64,000 bases of DNA from Hoeflea_A sp965204935. Lineage in GTDB: Bacteria > Pseudomonadota > Alphaproteobacteria > Rhizobiales > Rhizobiaceae. The stretch lies in the NCBI RefSeq assembly GCF_965204935.1, contig NZ_CBDBFO010000002.1. One strand, 5' to 3'. Both the position numbers and the translations under genes were made by a program. Positions 18,932-27,700 of the stretch are shown in pieces. How positions within the stretch are numbered: position 1 is the stretch's first letter; the number at the start of each line of letters is the position of its first letter. The notes beneath the pieces are model-generated. The model was not told where the DNA came from and made no database searches. It saw nothing but the letters and a program-made list of their open reading frames with translations.

Positions 18932-19195
18932 ATGGACCGCCAGCAAGGCAACAGACACGGCATCCGGCCGCGCGGCCTCTCCCGGATCGAGGCGGCGGCC
19001 TATATCGGGGTCTCGCCCGGCACGTTCGACAAGCTGGTGCGCGACGGGCTGATGCCCGAACCGATCCCGATCCGCTCAAGAAAAGTCTGGGACCGCTTGC
19101 GTCTCGATTCGGCTTTTGAGAGTCTGGCCGCGGACAATGACAACGAATGGGACGATGCGCCATGGCAGCCAGTCACAAGAGACCCCCTTACCTGA
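18932..19195 (+). CDS. Excisionase / AlpA-like DNA-binding protein
   Basis: 87 residues from the ATG at 18932, supported by AGGAAAGG 4-5 bases upstream. GLSRIEAAAYIGVSPGTFDKLVRDG is a MerR/AlpA-type winged helix (split here into GLSRIEAAAYIGVSP and TFDKLVRDG), the fold of recombination directionality factors. The gene overlaps the 5' end of the integrase gene, so the two are likely co-expressed. It would favour excision of the mobilizable element. The C-terminus is acidic and unstructured. Confidence 0.7.
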   Translation: MDRQQGNRHGIRPRGLSRIEAAAYIGVSPGTFDKLVRDGLMPEPIPIRSRKVWDRLRLDSAFESLAADNDNEWDDAPWQPVTRDPLT

Positions 19196-20193
19196 AAGTC
19201 TATACCGACCGCCACGGCGCCGAGCGGATCTATTTCCGGCGCAGGGGCTATCGCGAAATCCCGCTCAAGACACCGCTTTACAGCGACGCCTTCTGGCAAT
19301 CCTATGAAGCCGCGATGACCCGGCCGAAACCGGCCATCGGAGCATCCCGGATCAAGCCCGGCTCGATGAACGACGTGATCGTCGCCTATTACGGGTCCCC
19401 GGACTTCAGGACCCTGAAAGCCAGCACCAAGACGACCTATCGCGGGATCATCGAACGGTTCCGCAAGGACCATGGCGAAAAGAGCGCCGCGCGGCTCCAG
19501 CCCCGCCATATCCGCCGGATGATGCGCGACAAGTCGGAGACGCCGTCGGCGGCGAACAATTTCCTGCGCATCCTTCACCTGCTGATGCGCCAGGCGATCG
19601 AGATGGAATTGCGCGAGGACGATCCGACACGGTTCGTGCGCAAGATCAGGGTCAAAACCGGCGGCTTCAGATCCTGGCAGGAGCGGGACATCGACGCCTA
19701 TATCCGGGCGCATCCGCAAGGCACGCGGGCGCATCTCGCCCTGATGCTGCTTCTCTATACCGGCCTGCGACGGTCCGACGTGGTCCGGGTCGGTCCGCAG
19801 CATATCCGCGACGGCGTTCTGACCATCAGGCAGACCAAGACCGGAAGCGAGGTCGGCATCCCGGTGCATGCGAAGCTCAAGGCGGCGATCGCCGATGCCC
19901 CGAAAGACGGCATGGTGTTCCTGAAAACCGCCTTCGGCAAACCCTTCACGCCGGCAGGCTTCGGCAACTGGTTCCGCGATGTCACCGATCAGGCCGGCCT
20001 GAAAGGCCTCACAGCCCATGGACTGCGCAAGGCCATCGCCCGCCGGCTCGCGGAAGCCGGCTGCAGCCCGCACGAAATCATGGCGATCACCGGACACCAG
20101 AACCTGAAGGAGGTCGTCCTCTATACCGCCGCCGCCAATCGCAGGCAGATGGCGCAGGCCGCAATGGAGAGGCTGAATGACGAAACGGATTAG
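19162..20193 (+). CDS. Tyrosine recombinase (integrase) of the mobilizable element
   Basis: 343 residues from ATG 19162 (an earlier in-frame ATG at 19147 is possible). The catalytic residues are all present: R203 in YTGLRRSD, K226 in QTKTG, H286-x-x-R289 in HGLRKA, H312 in GHQNL, and Y321 in LYTAAAN. An N-terminal SAM-like core-binding domain precedes them. It would integrate and excise the element by attL/attR recombination. It overlaps the excisionase gene. The residues around TGHQNLKEVVLYT are typical of integrases in alphaproteobacterial islands. No att direct repeat could be recognised by eye. Confidence 0.9.
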   Translation: MAASHKRPPYLKVYTDRHGAERIYFRRRGYREIPLKTPLYSDAFWQSYEAAMTRPKPAIGASRIKPGSMNDVIVAYYGSPDFRTLKASTKTTYRGIIERFRKDHGEKSAARLQPRHIRRMMRDKSETPSAANNFLRILHLLMRQAIEMELREDDPTRFVRKIRVKTGGFRSWQERDIDAYIRAHPQGTRAHLALMLLLYTGLRRSDVVRVGPQHIRDGVLTIRQTKTGSEVGIPVHAKLKAAIADAPKDGMVFLKTAFGKPFTPAGFGNWFRDVTDQAGLKGLTAHGLRKAIARRLAEAGCSPHEIMAITGHQNLKEVVLYTAAANRRQMAQAAMERLNDETD

Positions 20194-20270
20194 GATGGCT
20201 GTATCCCAAAGGCATGCGTAATCGGGCTCGCTGACGAGGTTGAGCTCCCACTAGTACTTGCGATCGAACC

Positions 20271-20405
20271 ACGGCAATGGGACGACGGGATTACGCCATC
20301 TTCATGATGCTGGCCAAGCTTGGATTGCGCGCTGCCGAGGTCGCGACCCTTACCCTGGATGATATCGATTGGCGATCGGGGGAGATGCTAATTCGCGAAA
20401 GGATA
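20271..20405 (+). pseudogene. Remnant of a second tyrosine recombinase
   Basis: A ~45-codon stretch reads RRDYAIFMMLAKLGLRAAEV then TLTLDDIDWRSGEMLIR. This is the segment containing the catalytic Arg of XerC/D-like phage integrases. Start and C-terminal catalytic residues are missing. It lies just after the intact integrase and points to an older integration event at this locus. Confidence 0.7.
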
Positions 20406-20497
20406 CAGTTCGCTGCGTATGCAATGAAACAATGAAACAAGCTGCCAATGCTCGGAGCGAACATTGATATTCGGCGCGCACCTTGGCAGCTTTGCAT

Positions 20498-20797
20498 CTA
20501 TTTCTGGCTGATGTTTACCGCACCTGTCCTTTCGATGAATTCGAGAGCTTGCTCTTGGCGCTCGGTGAGGATTCGAAGGTGAATCGGCGCATTCAGCAAG
20601 AAGTCAGCGCATCGCGAACGCACTTTGCGCAATGTTGAGGTGTCAGAGGAGATGCACAATACGTCGATGTCAGAGGGTGATGCTTGGTTTTGAAGCACTG
20701 ATCCAAAGACATACCATAGAGTGTTGCCATCAATCTCTCTGCAGGCTTCGATCATGCATGAGACGTCCGCTAGGCGAAGTATTTCTTCGAGTTTCAA
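20498..20797 (-). CDS. Minimal nucleotidyltransferase (MNT/KNTase-like)
   Basis: 99 residues. LWYVFGSVLQNQASPSDIDVL holds the Pol-beta nucleotidyltransferase signature: G-S followed by D-x-D (GSVL, then SDIDVL). The total length fits a minimal nucleotidyltransferase domain with no added C-terminal domain. Such proteins transfer AMP or other nucleotides and commonly serve as antitoxins or toxins (MntA/HepT, MenT/AbiEii types). The ATG overlaps the stop of the upstream gene by four bases (ATGA, 20794-20797), so the two are coupled. The upstream partner is not a recognisable HEPN protein. Function cannot be fixed from sequence. Confidence 0.7.
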   Translation of the reverse strand: MKLEEILRLADVSCMIEACREIDGNTLWYVFGSVLQNQASPSDIDVLCISSDTSTLRKVRSRCADFLLNAPIHLRILTERQEQALEFIERTGAVNISQK

Positions 20798-21429
20798 AAA
20801 TCGCCTCGCGTGAGGTACCCGAGGGTATCTCTTATCCCAAAAACTTTAGCCCCGAGTGCTTCAGCGACCTCGTGAGCTTCCGACAATATTGAGCCGTTAG
20901 GGTTTGTCTTTAACAAGACATCGAACTCCCCAAGATTGTCACGAGCGCACCTGACGTCGTCTCCTGTAAGGTCATACTCGTAGAGTAGAGCAACACGTAA
21001 AGCCTTTCCGTTCTCATGATGAACAAGCAATAGATGGTCAAACTCAAAACTGACCCCTTGAACACGGCTATGTTGCCTCAGCGCCCGCCTGCTGAAGGCT
21101 ATTTCAGGGTTCTCTGTGGTTTCCGGTGACTCCGAGTTGATTGCCCTAAGCAGTATTTTCCATTGCCCCCACGCCTTTCCGTTTGCCTCGCATTTATCAA
21201 TGGCTGGGCCTGTCCATTTGCCGACCTTTGGAAAGTTGGCAACTACTGAAACTGGGCCATTGAGGAAAGGCTCAACATGTTCGGCACTCACTAAGTGTAG
21301 CTTCAAAATTGCCGCTTGGAAGGGAGGATGTCCTTTTCTAGTTATCCAAACAACGTTGTCAGACGGCCAGTCCAAGGACTCTACTTGGGTGTGCTCCAAC
21401 AGGAGGCTTTGAATGAAATCGTCAGGCAT
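20794..21429 (-). CDS. Unknown protein translationally coupled to the nucleotidyltransferase
   Basis: 211 residues, no domain that I recognise and no signal or membrane segment. The N-terminal half alternates short hydrophobic strands (VVWITRKGH, AAILKLHLV, VSVVANF). The middle has a basic stretch (AFSRRALRQHSRVQG) and the C-terminus is helical, ending GIRDTLGYLTRGDF. It is the first gene of a two-gene unit with a 4-base overlap to the nucleotidyltransferase. That arrangement suggests a toxin-antitoxin or defence pair, but the sequence gives no proof. The start lies 27 bases from the end of an IS66 element, so the native promoter may have been lost. Confidence 0.5.
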   Translation of the reverse strand: MPDDFIQSLLLEHTQVESLDWPSDNVVWITRKGHPPFQAAILKLHLVSAEHVEPFLNGPVSVVANFPKVGKWTGPAIDKCEANGKAWGQWKILLRAINSESPETTENPEIAFSRRALRQHSRVQGVSFEFDHLLLVHHENGKALRVALLYEYDLTGDDVRCARDNLGEFDVLLKTNPNGSILSEAHEVAEALGAKVFGIRDTLGYLTRGDF

Positions 21430-21472
21430 TTCAGGTGGCTATGCTATTCATTTTTGGTAACTGCTCACCCCG

Positions 21473-22195
21473 TCACGCGTCTTGAGCATAGTGTGATTTG
21501 ACCATATTGGCGGCATTTCCGGCCAGCGCGATCTGGATCGCGACAAGTGGATTATATCCGAGGGCACCCATGGAACTCAGGTAGCTTGATATCCGGCACC
21601 AGGCGTGTGCATAGCGGTCTGTCCGGAAGCAGCCCGAGACTTTGATTTTGACCTTTGCCATCCTGATTTTTTGCTCGCCCGCGTTATTGGTGAAGCTGAC
21701 ATCGGGTTCGCTCATGAAGCGAAGCACGGAGTCCTCGTGTTTCAACAGACGCTCATGCAGGTTGTGGGCATCCGACTTTGCGACCCGTCCGCGCTTACCT
21801 TCCGGTTTCGCAGGAACGTCGGGCATTTCCCCGGCACCTTGCGTCAGAATGGTCCGATACCTTTTGCGTATCTTGCGACATTCGGCCTCGCTCAACACCC
21901 CGGTCTCGCTCTTGTTGACCTTATGGCAGACCTCACGCAACACCTTCCTCATCAGGCGCGCCCAACGGTAATTGCTGGAGTCGACGACAAAGGTCAGTTC
22001 CCGAAGCAGATGCGACCCGCATAGCTGATGCTTGCACTGGCTGTATGCAAGGTAGGATGCCCAGCAATCATGGATCAACACCCCGGTGTAGACCGGAATG
22101 ATGCCGAATGCCTCTATCGCTTCCTTGCCGCGCCTGGGGTGCAGGAACTTGATAGTGTGGATACCCCGCCCGGAGGCATCGTAATGTGCCAGGTG
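21473..22195 (-). pseudogene. IS66 transposase, C-terminal part
   Basis: Reads KFLHPRRGKEAIEAFG, VLIHDCWASYLAY, LCGSHLLRELTFV and FTNNAGEQKIRMAKVK: the DDE core and C-terminus of an IS66-type transposase. Interrupted on its 5' side by the IS110 element; the N-terminal part continues at 23532-24328. One internal frame offset is needed between the insertion edge and HYDASGRG. Not functional. Confidence 0.8.
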
Positions 22196-22236
22196 CCGTT
22201 ATACTGAACGTCACAAATCAAAGGGAGAGTATCCAC

Positions 22237-23262
22237 ATGTCGGAAGTTAGCATCATCGGCGTTGATCTTGCAAAGCAGGTTTTTCAGGTCCACGGAGCCA
22301 CAGCCGATGGCTCGGTTGGCTACCGCAAGAAGTTGAGCCGCGCCCAGTTCATGCCGTTTCTTGCACAGCAGCCCCGATGCATTGTCGCGATGGAGGCCTG
22401 CGCCACAGCTCACGATTGGGGCCGCGAGATCGGTAAGTTGGGCCATGAGGTGAAGCTGATTCCACCTCAGTACGTGAAACCTTTTGTCAAAAGGCAGAAA
22501 AACGACAGGGCAGACGCTGAGGCGATCACTGAAGCTGCCTCCCGGCCGACCATGCGGTTCGTTGAGGTGAAATCCACCGAGCAGCAATCGCGCGGCATGC
22601 TGTTCCGATCACGGCAGATGTTTGTCAGGCAGCGCACGCAGACCATCAATGCGCTGCGCGGCCATCTCGCCGAATATGGCGTGATCGGGCCGAAGAGCAA
22701 GGCGGGGATCAAGAAGTTGAGAGCCGCGCTGGACGACGATACCAATGGGCTGCCCGCCCTCGTGCGTAACACGGCCCGGATGTATGCCGAGCACATCGAT
22801 CTGCTGGCGACCAGGATTTTCGATCTGACGAAGCAACTCAAGACGGAGGCGAAAGCATCCGGCACAGTGCGAAGGCTGACAACAATGCCGGGCGTCGGGT
22901 TGCAGACGGCACTGGCAATTGAGGCCTTTGCCCCGGACATGAATTGCTTCAAACGGGGGCGTGACTTCGCAGCCTGGCTGGGTCTCGTGCCGCTTCAGCG
23001 CTCGACAGGCGGTAAGGACCGGCTCGGGAAAGTTTCGAAGATGGGTCAGAAAGACATCCGAAGCCTGTTGATCATCGGGGCGATGTCAGTGATCAATGCG
23101 GCGACGCGGTTTGGGGTTCGCAAGGGAAGCTGGCTGGCCAGAATGCTGGATCGAAAACCGAAGCTTCTGGTCGCGATCACGCTGGCCAACAGGATGGCAC
23201 GGGGTATCTGGGCCATGATATCGAAACAGGAGAATTATCGGAATCCGGAGGCGGTAGCGTAA
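22237..23262 (+). CDS. IS110-family transposase inside the IS66 element
   Basis: 341 residues from the ATG at 22237, with AAGGGAGAG 7 bases upstream. DEDD domain: IIGVDLAKQVFQVHGA, AMEACATAHDWGREIG, KRQKNDRADAEAITEAA; C-terminal domain: TMPGVGLQTALAIEAF and GLVPLQRSTGGKDRLGKVSK with the catalytic Ser. This is a different lineage from the IS110 enzyme at 10948. The gene is intact and oriented opposite to the host IS66 transposase. About 270 bases of non-coding DNA follow to the right edge (~23531), a likely location for a bridge RNA in IS1111-like members. Element edges are inferred from where the IS66 frame resumes. Confidence 0.9.
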   Translation: MSEVSIIGVDLAKQVFQVHGATADGSVGYRKKLSRAQFMPFLAQQPRCIVAMEACATAHDWGREIGKLGHEVKLIPPQYVKPFVKRQKNDRADAEAITEAASRPTMRFVEVKSTEQQSRGMLFRSRQMFVRQRTQTINALRGHLAEYGVIGPKSKAGIKKLRAALDDDTNGLPALVRNTARMYAEHIDLLATRIFDLTKQLKTEAKASGTVRRLTTMPGVGLQTALAIEAFAPDMNCFKRGRDFAAWLGLVPLQRSTGGKDRLGKVSKMGQKDIRSLLIIGAMSVINAATRFGVRKGSWLARMLDRKPKLLVAITLANRMARGIWAMISKQENYRNPEAVA

Positions 23263-23531
23263 GCGCGGATCGCGCAACGCTTCGCGTCGGTGCCCGGGAC
23301 GTGTGAAGAGGTCGACGAATAGCATGGGAGATTGATCGGAAAGATCCGGAGCGGGAAAACCATGTTGACCCAAAAGGCAAAATAGCTTTGGAACTTGATT
23401 TGGACCCGGTTCGCGCATCACCATACCGGCCCGCGGCTGCACAAAAAGCCGCACTGTGAGGCCTGATAAATGACCGCATCCGATCACACGCTCACATCAC
23501 CGTTCGAAAATCGCTTGACACCGGGGTATCC

Positions 23532-24328
23532 ATAAATGAGGGTCAGGGAGTCATCGGTCAGCACATGCAGCCACTGGTTTTTGCTGTCGACCCTGAAACC
23601 GGTCTCATCGGCATGCAGGGCCGGGCGGGTCAGAAGATGTGCGGCGGCAGCCGTTTCCCAGGGTTCAAGCGCCTCGTGCAGTCGCTGGATGTAGCCCAGG
23701 CAGGTGGCCTGCGACATCCTGACGCCAGAGATGGCCCGCACCAGTTCGACGGCGCGGCGCAAAGACAGCATCTGGGCAATCAGCAGGTTGATCACGAAGG
23801 CCTGAAAGCCAACGCCATATTGCAACGGCCCCGGCATGTTTTCAGGGAAACGCCCCTTGGTTCGGGTGCGGCATTTGGGGCAGTCCCTGGTTTCTGCGAC
23901 GACCTTTTTCTCGACAACCTCGAACATGATATCGAGATGGATGCGTTCCTCGCGCGCCGAGGGTTCGACGTCTGAGAGATCAGCCCCGCAACTGTCACAA
24001 ACCTGGACGGTGGAGGTTTCCCCGACGGTGACCTTGCGAAGGTTTTCGCCCGTCATCCAGTTCGGCGCCACACCCTTGCCGGAAGCCTTTTTGCTCCGTT
24101 TCCCGGTGTTGTCCTTATCCGTCTGCGACGGCGCAATACTGGAGTTCTTGCGGTCTTCCTGGTCGTCTTTTCCAGAAAGATGGCGATCAGGATGCCCAGC
24201 AAGCTGCACAACACGCCAATAACCGCATCGACGTCATCTGAAATCCTGCCCGCTTTGCGCAGCGCGGCAATGCGCGCCCTGGCAGCATCGAACTCTTCAC
24301 GCAGGGAAGTGCCATTCACGCTTGCCAT
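23532..24328 (-). pseudogene. IS66 transposase, N-terminal part, frameshifted
   Basis: The start MASVNGTSLREEF at 24328 leads into a leucine-rich segment (IGVLCSLLGILIAIFL). The frame changes near 24170 to KDDQEDRKNSS, the basic linker, then zinc-binding CDSC...CPKC and the DDE start PALHADETGFRV. It ends where the IS110 element begins. Two defects, a frameshift and an insertion, make it non-functional. Confidence 0.8.
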
Positions 24329-24736
24329 CAGTCCGCCCGCGATGCCATGGACATCAGGCCATGCGGTGGCCGCATCGCCTTTTCAGGCTTCCAAATGCAG
24401 CGAGTAGCCTTGACTGAAAGACCACCCCAATGCGGCTTTTCCCAAATCAATCGAACACGTGTCATAACCCGATAGAATCACGAAAATCGCAATGAGGGGA
24501 TCGTTAATAGCCGATTCAAATCGTCGCACCACTCCGAGGCCAAAAAGGCATCTCGATTGAGCTAGTGGGTCTGAAACCGCCGTTGAATCTCGGGGACTTA
24601 AAGTGGGGGTGAGCAGTTACCTCTGGAGATAACATGCGCAATCGCCTTTGGCCTATACCAACAGCACCTGATCAAGGAAGAAACGGAACTAATCGAAATT
24701 TGGCTTGAAAGTATCGACATATACGGCGTTCGATAG

Positions 24737-27700
24737 ATGGCGGGGAGTCCTGTTCATTCGTCGTCGTCAGGATCGGGGGCCGGGCTGTACTGGCCCGCCC
24801 AGACCGGCGCTGCATTATCGGAGCAGGCCGAAGTTTTCCGGCCCAACTGCCTGTCGATCGACCTCGAAGTCAGCAAGAAAGAGTGCCGTATCCATGCCTT
24901 CGATGCGGTGCGCGGGGATACCGGCCGGAAGCTTGAATTACCAAGGTGGTAGCCTTAGGACAGCGCTGGCGAAGCTTGACGATTTCGCCGACGGTGCAAC
25001 TTTCATTCTCGGCCACAATCTGATTGACTTCGACCTTCCGCATCTTGCTGCAGCGAAGCCGGATCTTCGTCTATTGAAGTTGCCAGTTGTGGACATCCTG
25101 CGTCTCAGCCCGCTCGCCTTTCCCCGCAATCCCTATCACCATCTCGTCAAGCATTATCAGGACGGTGGCCTCAAGCGCGCGCAGATCAGCGACCCGGAAC
25201 GCGACGCAGGCCTGGCCCTGGGCGTCTTTGTCGATCAGCGGCGCGCGCTGCTAAGGGCTCCGCCGGATTTGCTTTTGATCTTGCACTGGTTGTGCGTCGC
25301 GCAACCCGATGGCGCCGATCGCGCGCTTGATGGTTTCTTTATGGAACTCCGCAACGCACGCCGTCCTTCGGACGCCGAAGCCCGGACCGAGGTCGGCCGA
25401 CGGCTGGACGGTGACGCCTGTATGACCCAGGCGCACGCAATTGGGGCAGAAGCGGGCGAAATGGGCTGGGCGCTGGCCTATGCGCTGGCCTGGCTGTCCG
25501 TGGCGGGCGGCAACTCGGTCATGCCGCCCTGGGTCCGCCACAAATTCCCGGAAGCCGGGCGCCTGGTGCAGCAACTCAGAGATACCGCCTGTAACGATCC
25601 TGCCTGCATCTGGTGCGGGGAGCGGCACGATGCGCGTAAAGAACTGAAGCGCTGGTTCGGTTTCTTAGACTTTCGGCCGGAGCCGGCCGACGAGGAGGGA
25701 TATCCGCTGCAACGGGCCATCGTCGAGGCGGCGATGGCGGGAAAACACGTCCTGGGAATCCTGCCCACGGGGACCGGCAAGTCGCTCTGCTATCAGATTC
25801 CGGCACTGTCGCGCTATGACAAGACCGGCGCGCTCACGGTGGTGATTTCGCCACTGGTGGCGCTGATGGCCGATCAGGTAGCGGGGATGGAAGCCCGCGG
25901 GATCGGCTCCTGCGTGACCATCAACGGGCTGTTGTCGATGCCCGAGCGCGCGGATGCGCTGAACCGGGTCCGGCTGGGGGATGCGGGTATCCTCCTCATC
26001 TCGCCTGAGCAGCTCCGCGCCCGTTCCCTCCGCCGGGCGCTCGACCAGCGGGAGATCGGCAGCTGGGTGTTGGACGAGGCGCATTGCCTGTCACGCTGGG
26101 GACATGATTTCCGTCCCGACTACCGCTATATGGGCCGCTTCATCCGCGAGAAGGCGGGCAACGGACCAATACCCCCGGTGCTGTGCCTGACCGCGACCGC
26201 GAAGCCGGACGTGAGGGAGGATATCGTGCTGCATTTCCAGGACAGGCTCGGCATCGCGCTGACCGTCTTCCCCGGTGGTGCAGAGCGGACTAATCTGTCA
26301 TTCGAGGTCATCCCGACCTCGAGCGGCGAGAAGTTCGTGCATATTCATCAGATATTGACGTCATATCTGCCGACGGACGTGGCAGGCGGGCCATCGTCTA
26401 TTGCGCGACACGCCGGCAAAGCGAAGAGGTTGCCGAGTTTCTGCAATTGAAGGATTGGGCCGTTGCCCATTACCATGCAGGCCTGCCGCCGGAGACCAAG
26501 AAGGACGTGCAACGGCGGTTCATCGTCTGCGAACTGCGGGCGATCGCCGCAACCAACGCTTTCGGAATGGGAATCGACAAGCCGGATGTGCGGCTGGTCG
26601 TCCACGCCAATATCCCGGGCTCGCTGGAGAATTATCTGCAAGAGGCCGGCCGCGCGGGAAGGGATCGTGAACCGGCACGTTGCGTGCTGCTTTATGCGGC
26701 GGATGACGTGGAGCGACAGTTCGGTATGTCGGCTCGTTCGCGGCTGAGCCGGGTGGAGATACAGGGCATCCTGCGAGCGTTGCGGAAAATGGATCGGAAG
26801 AAGCGCCTGGGTGGCGAGGTGATCGCTACGGCAGGCGAAATCCTCGGCGAGGACGAAGACAAGGCCTTTCACAGGCCGAAATGCGACTTGCCAAAGCACG
26901 GATCGCCGATTCTTATCGTAGTCAGCTGCTTCGTATCGCCGAAGCGCTGATCGAAGCCGATGCGGACGAAGGCGTCAGCACCGACGAACTGATGGAGATT
27001 TCAGGGTTAAGCCCCAAGCGCGTGCGGGCGGCATTGTACGATCTTGAGCGGCTGGGAATTGCCAACAACGACACGGTTCTGGCCGCATTCGTCCATGCCG
27101 GCGTGGAACGGGCCTCCCTCAAGCGCCCCAGGGAAGCGGCAGCTTTGGAGACCGCCCTGATCGCGCATCTGCGAGGCAGCACCGGATCTGGGCAGGGGAA
27201 AGACGTCTTACTGCATCTGCGCATTGCTGCACAGGCCCTTCGGGATCGGGGGCTGAGCGATCCTCTGCCGGAACGGCTGTGGCGCATCATTCGCGGCATT
27301 TCCTATGACGGTCGGCGCGAGGATGGTTCCGCCGCTTGCCTGACGGTTCGAAAGCGCGATGCGGAGACGGTGCAGGTGACGCTGCAACGCGAATGGGAGG
27401 CGCTGAAGGAGACCGCCACGATCCGGCGTGAGGCGGCTGAGCGCCTGCTGGAGCATCTCCTTGCGTGCCTTCCGTCCGGCAGCCGAGGTACGGATTTATT
27501 GGCCGAAACCACGCTTGGCAAGCTATTGCAGGCGATCGAGGCCGATATGGTTCTGAAGAGCAGGGTTCGAAACCCGGATAAGCTGCTCGATCGCGCGCTT
27601 TTGTGGCTGCACGAGCAGGAAGTGATCCGCCTGAACAAGGGTCTGACCGTGTTCCGGCCAGCCATGGCTATCCGCCTGGCACAGCTGGAACGGCGCGGGT

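Larger units (their letters stand above)
21457..24620 (-). mobile_element. IS66-type element, disrupted by an IS110 element
   Basis: Perfect terminal inverted repeats GTAACTGCTCACCCC at 21457 and its complement ending at 24620 bound the element. The flanking 8-mers (CATTTTTG and CTCTGGAG) do not match, so the target duplication has been lost or the element has recombined. The single transposase gene is on the minus strand and is split by an IS110-type element (about 22196-23531) as well as carrying a frameshift. Without the insert it would be about 1.8 kb. Confidence 0.8.
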
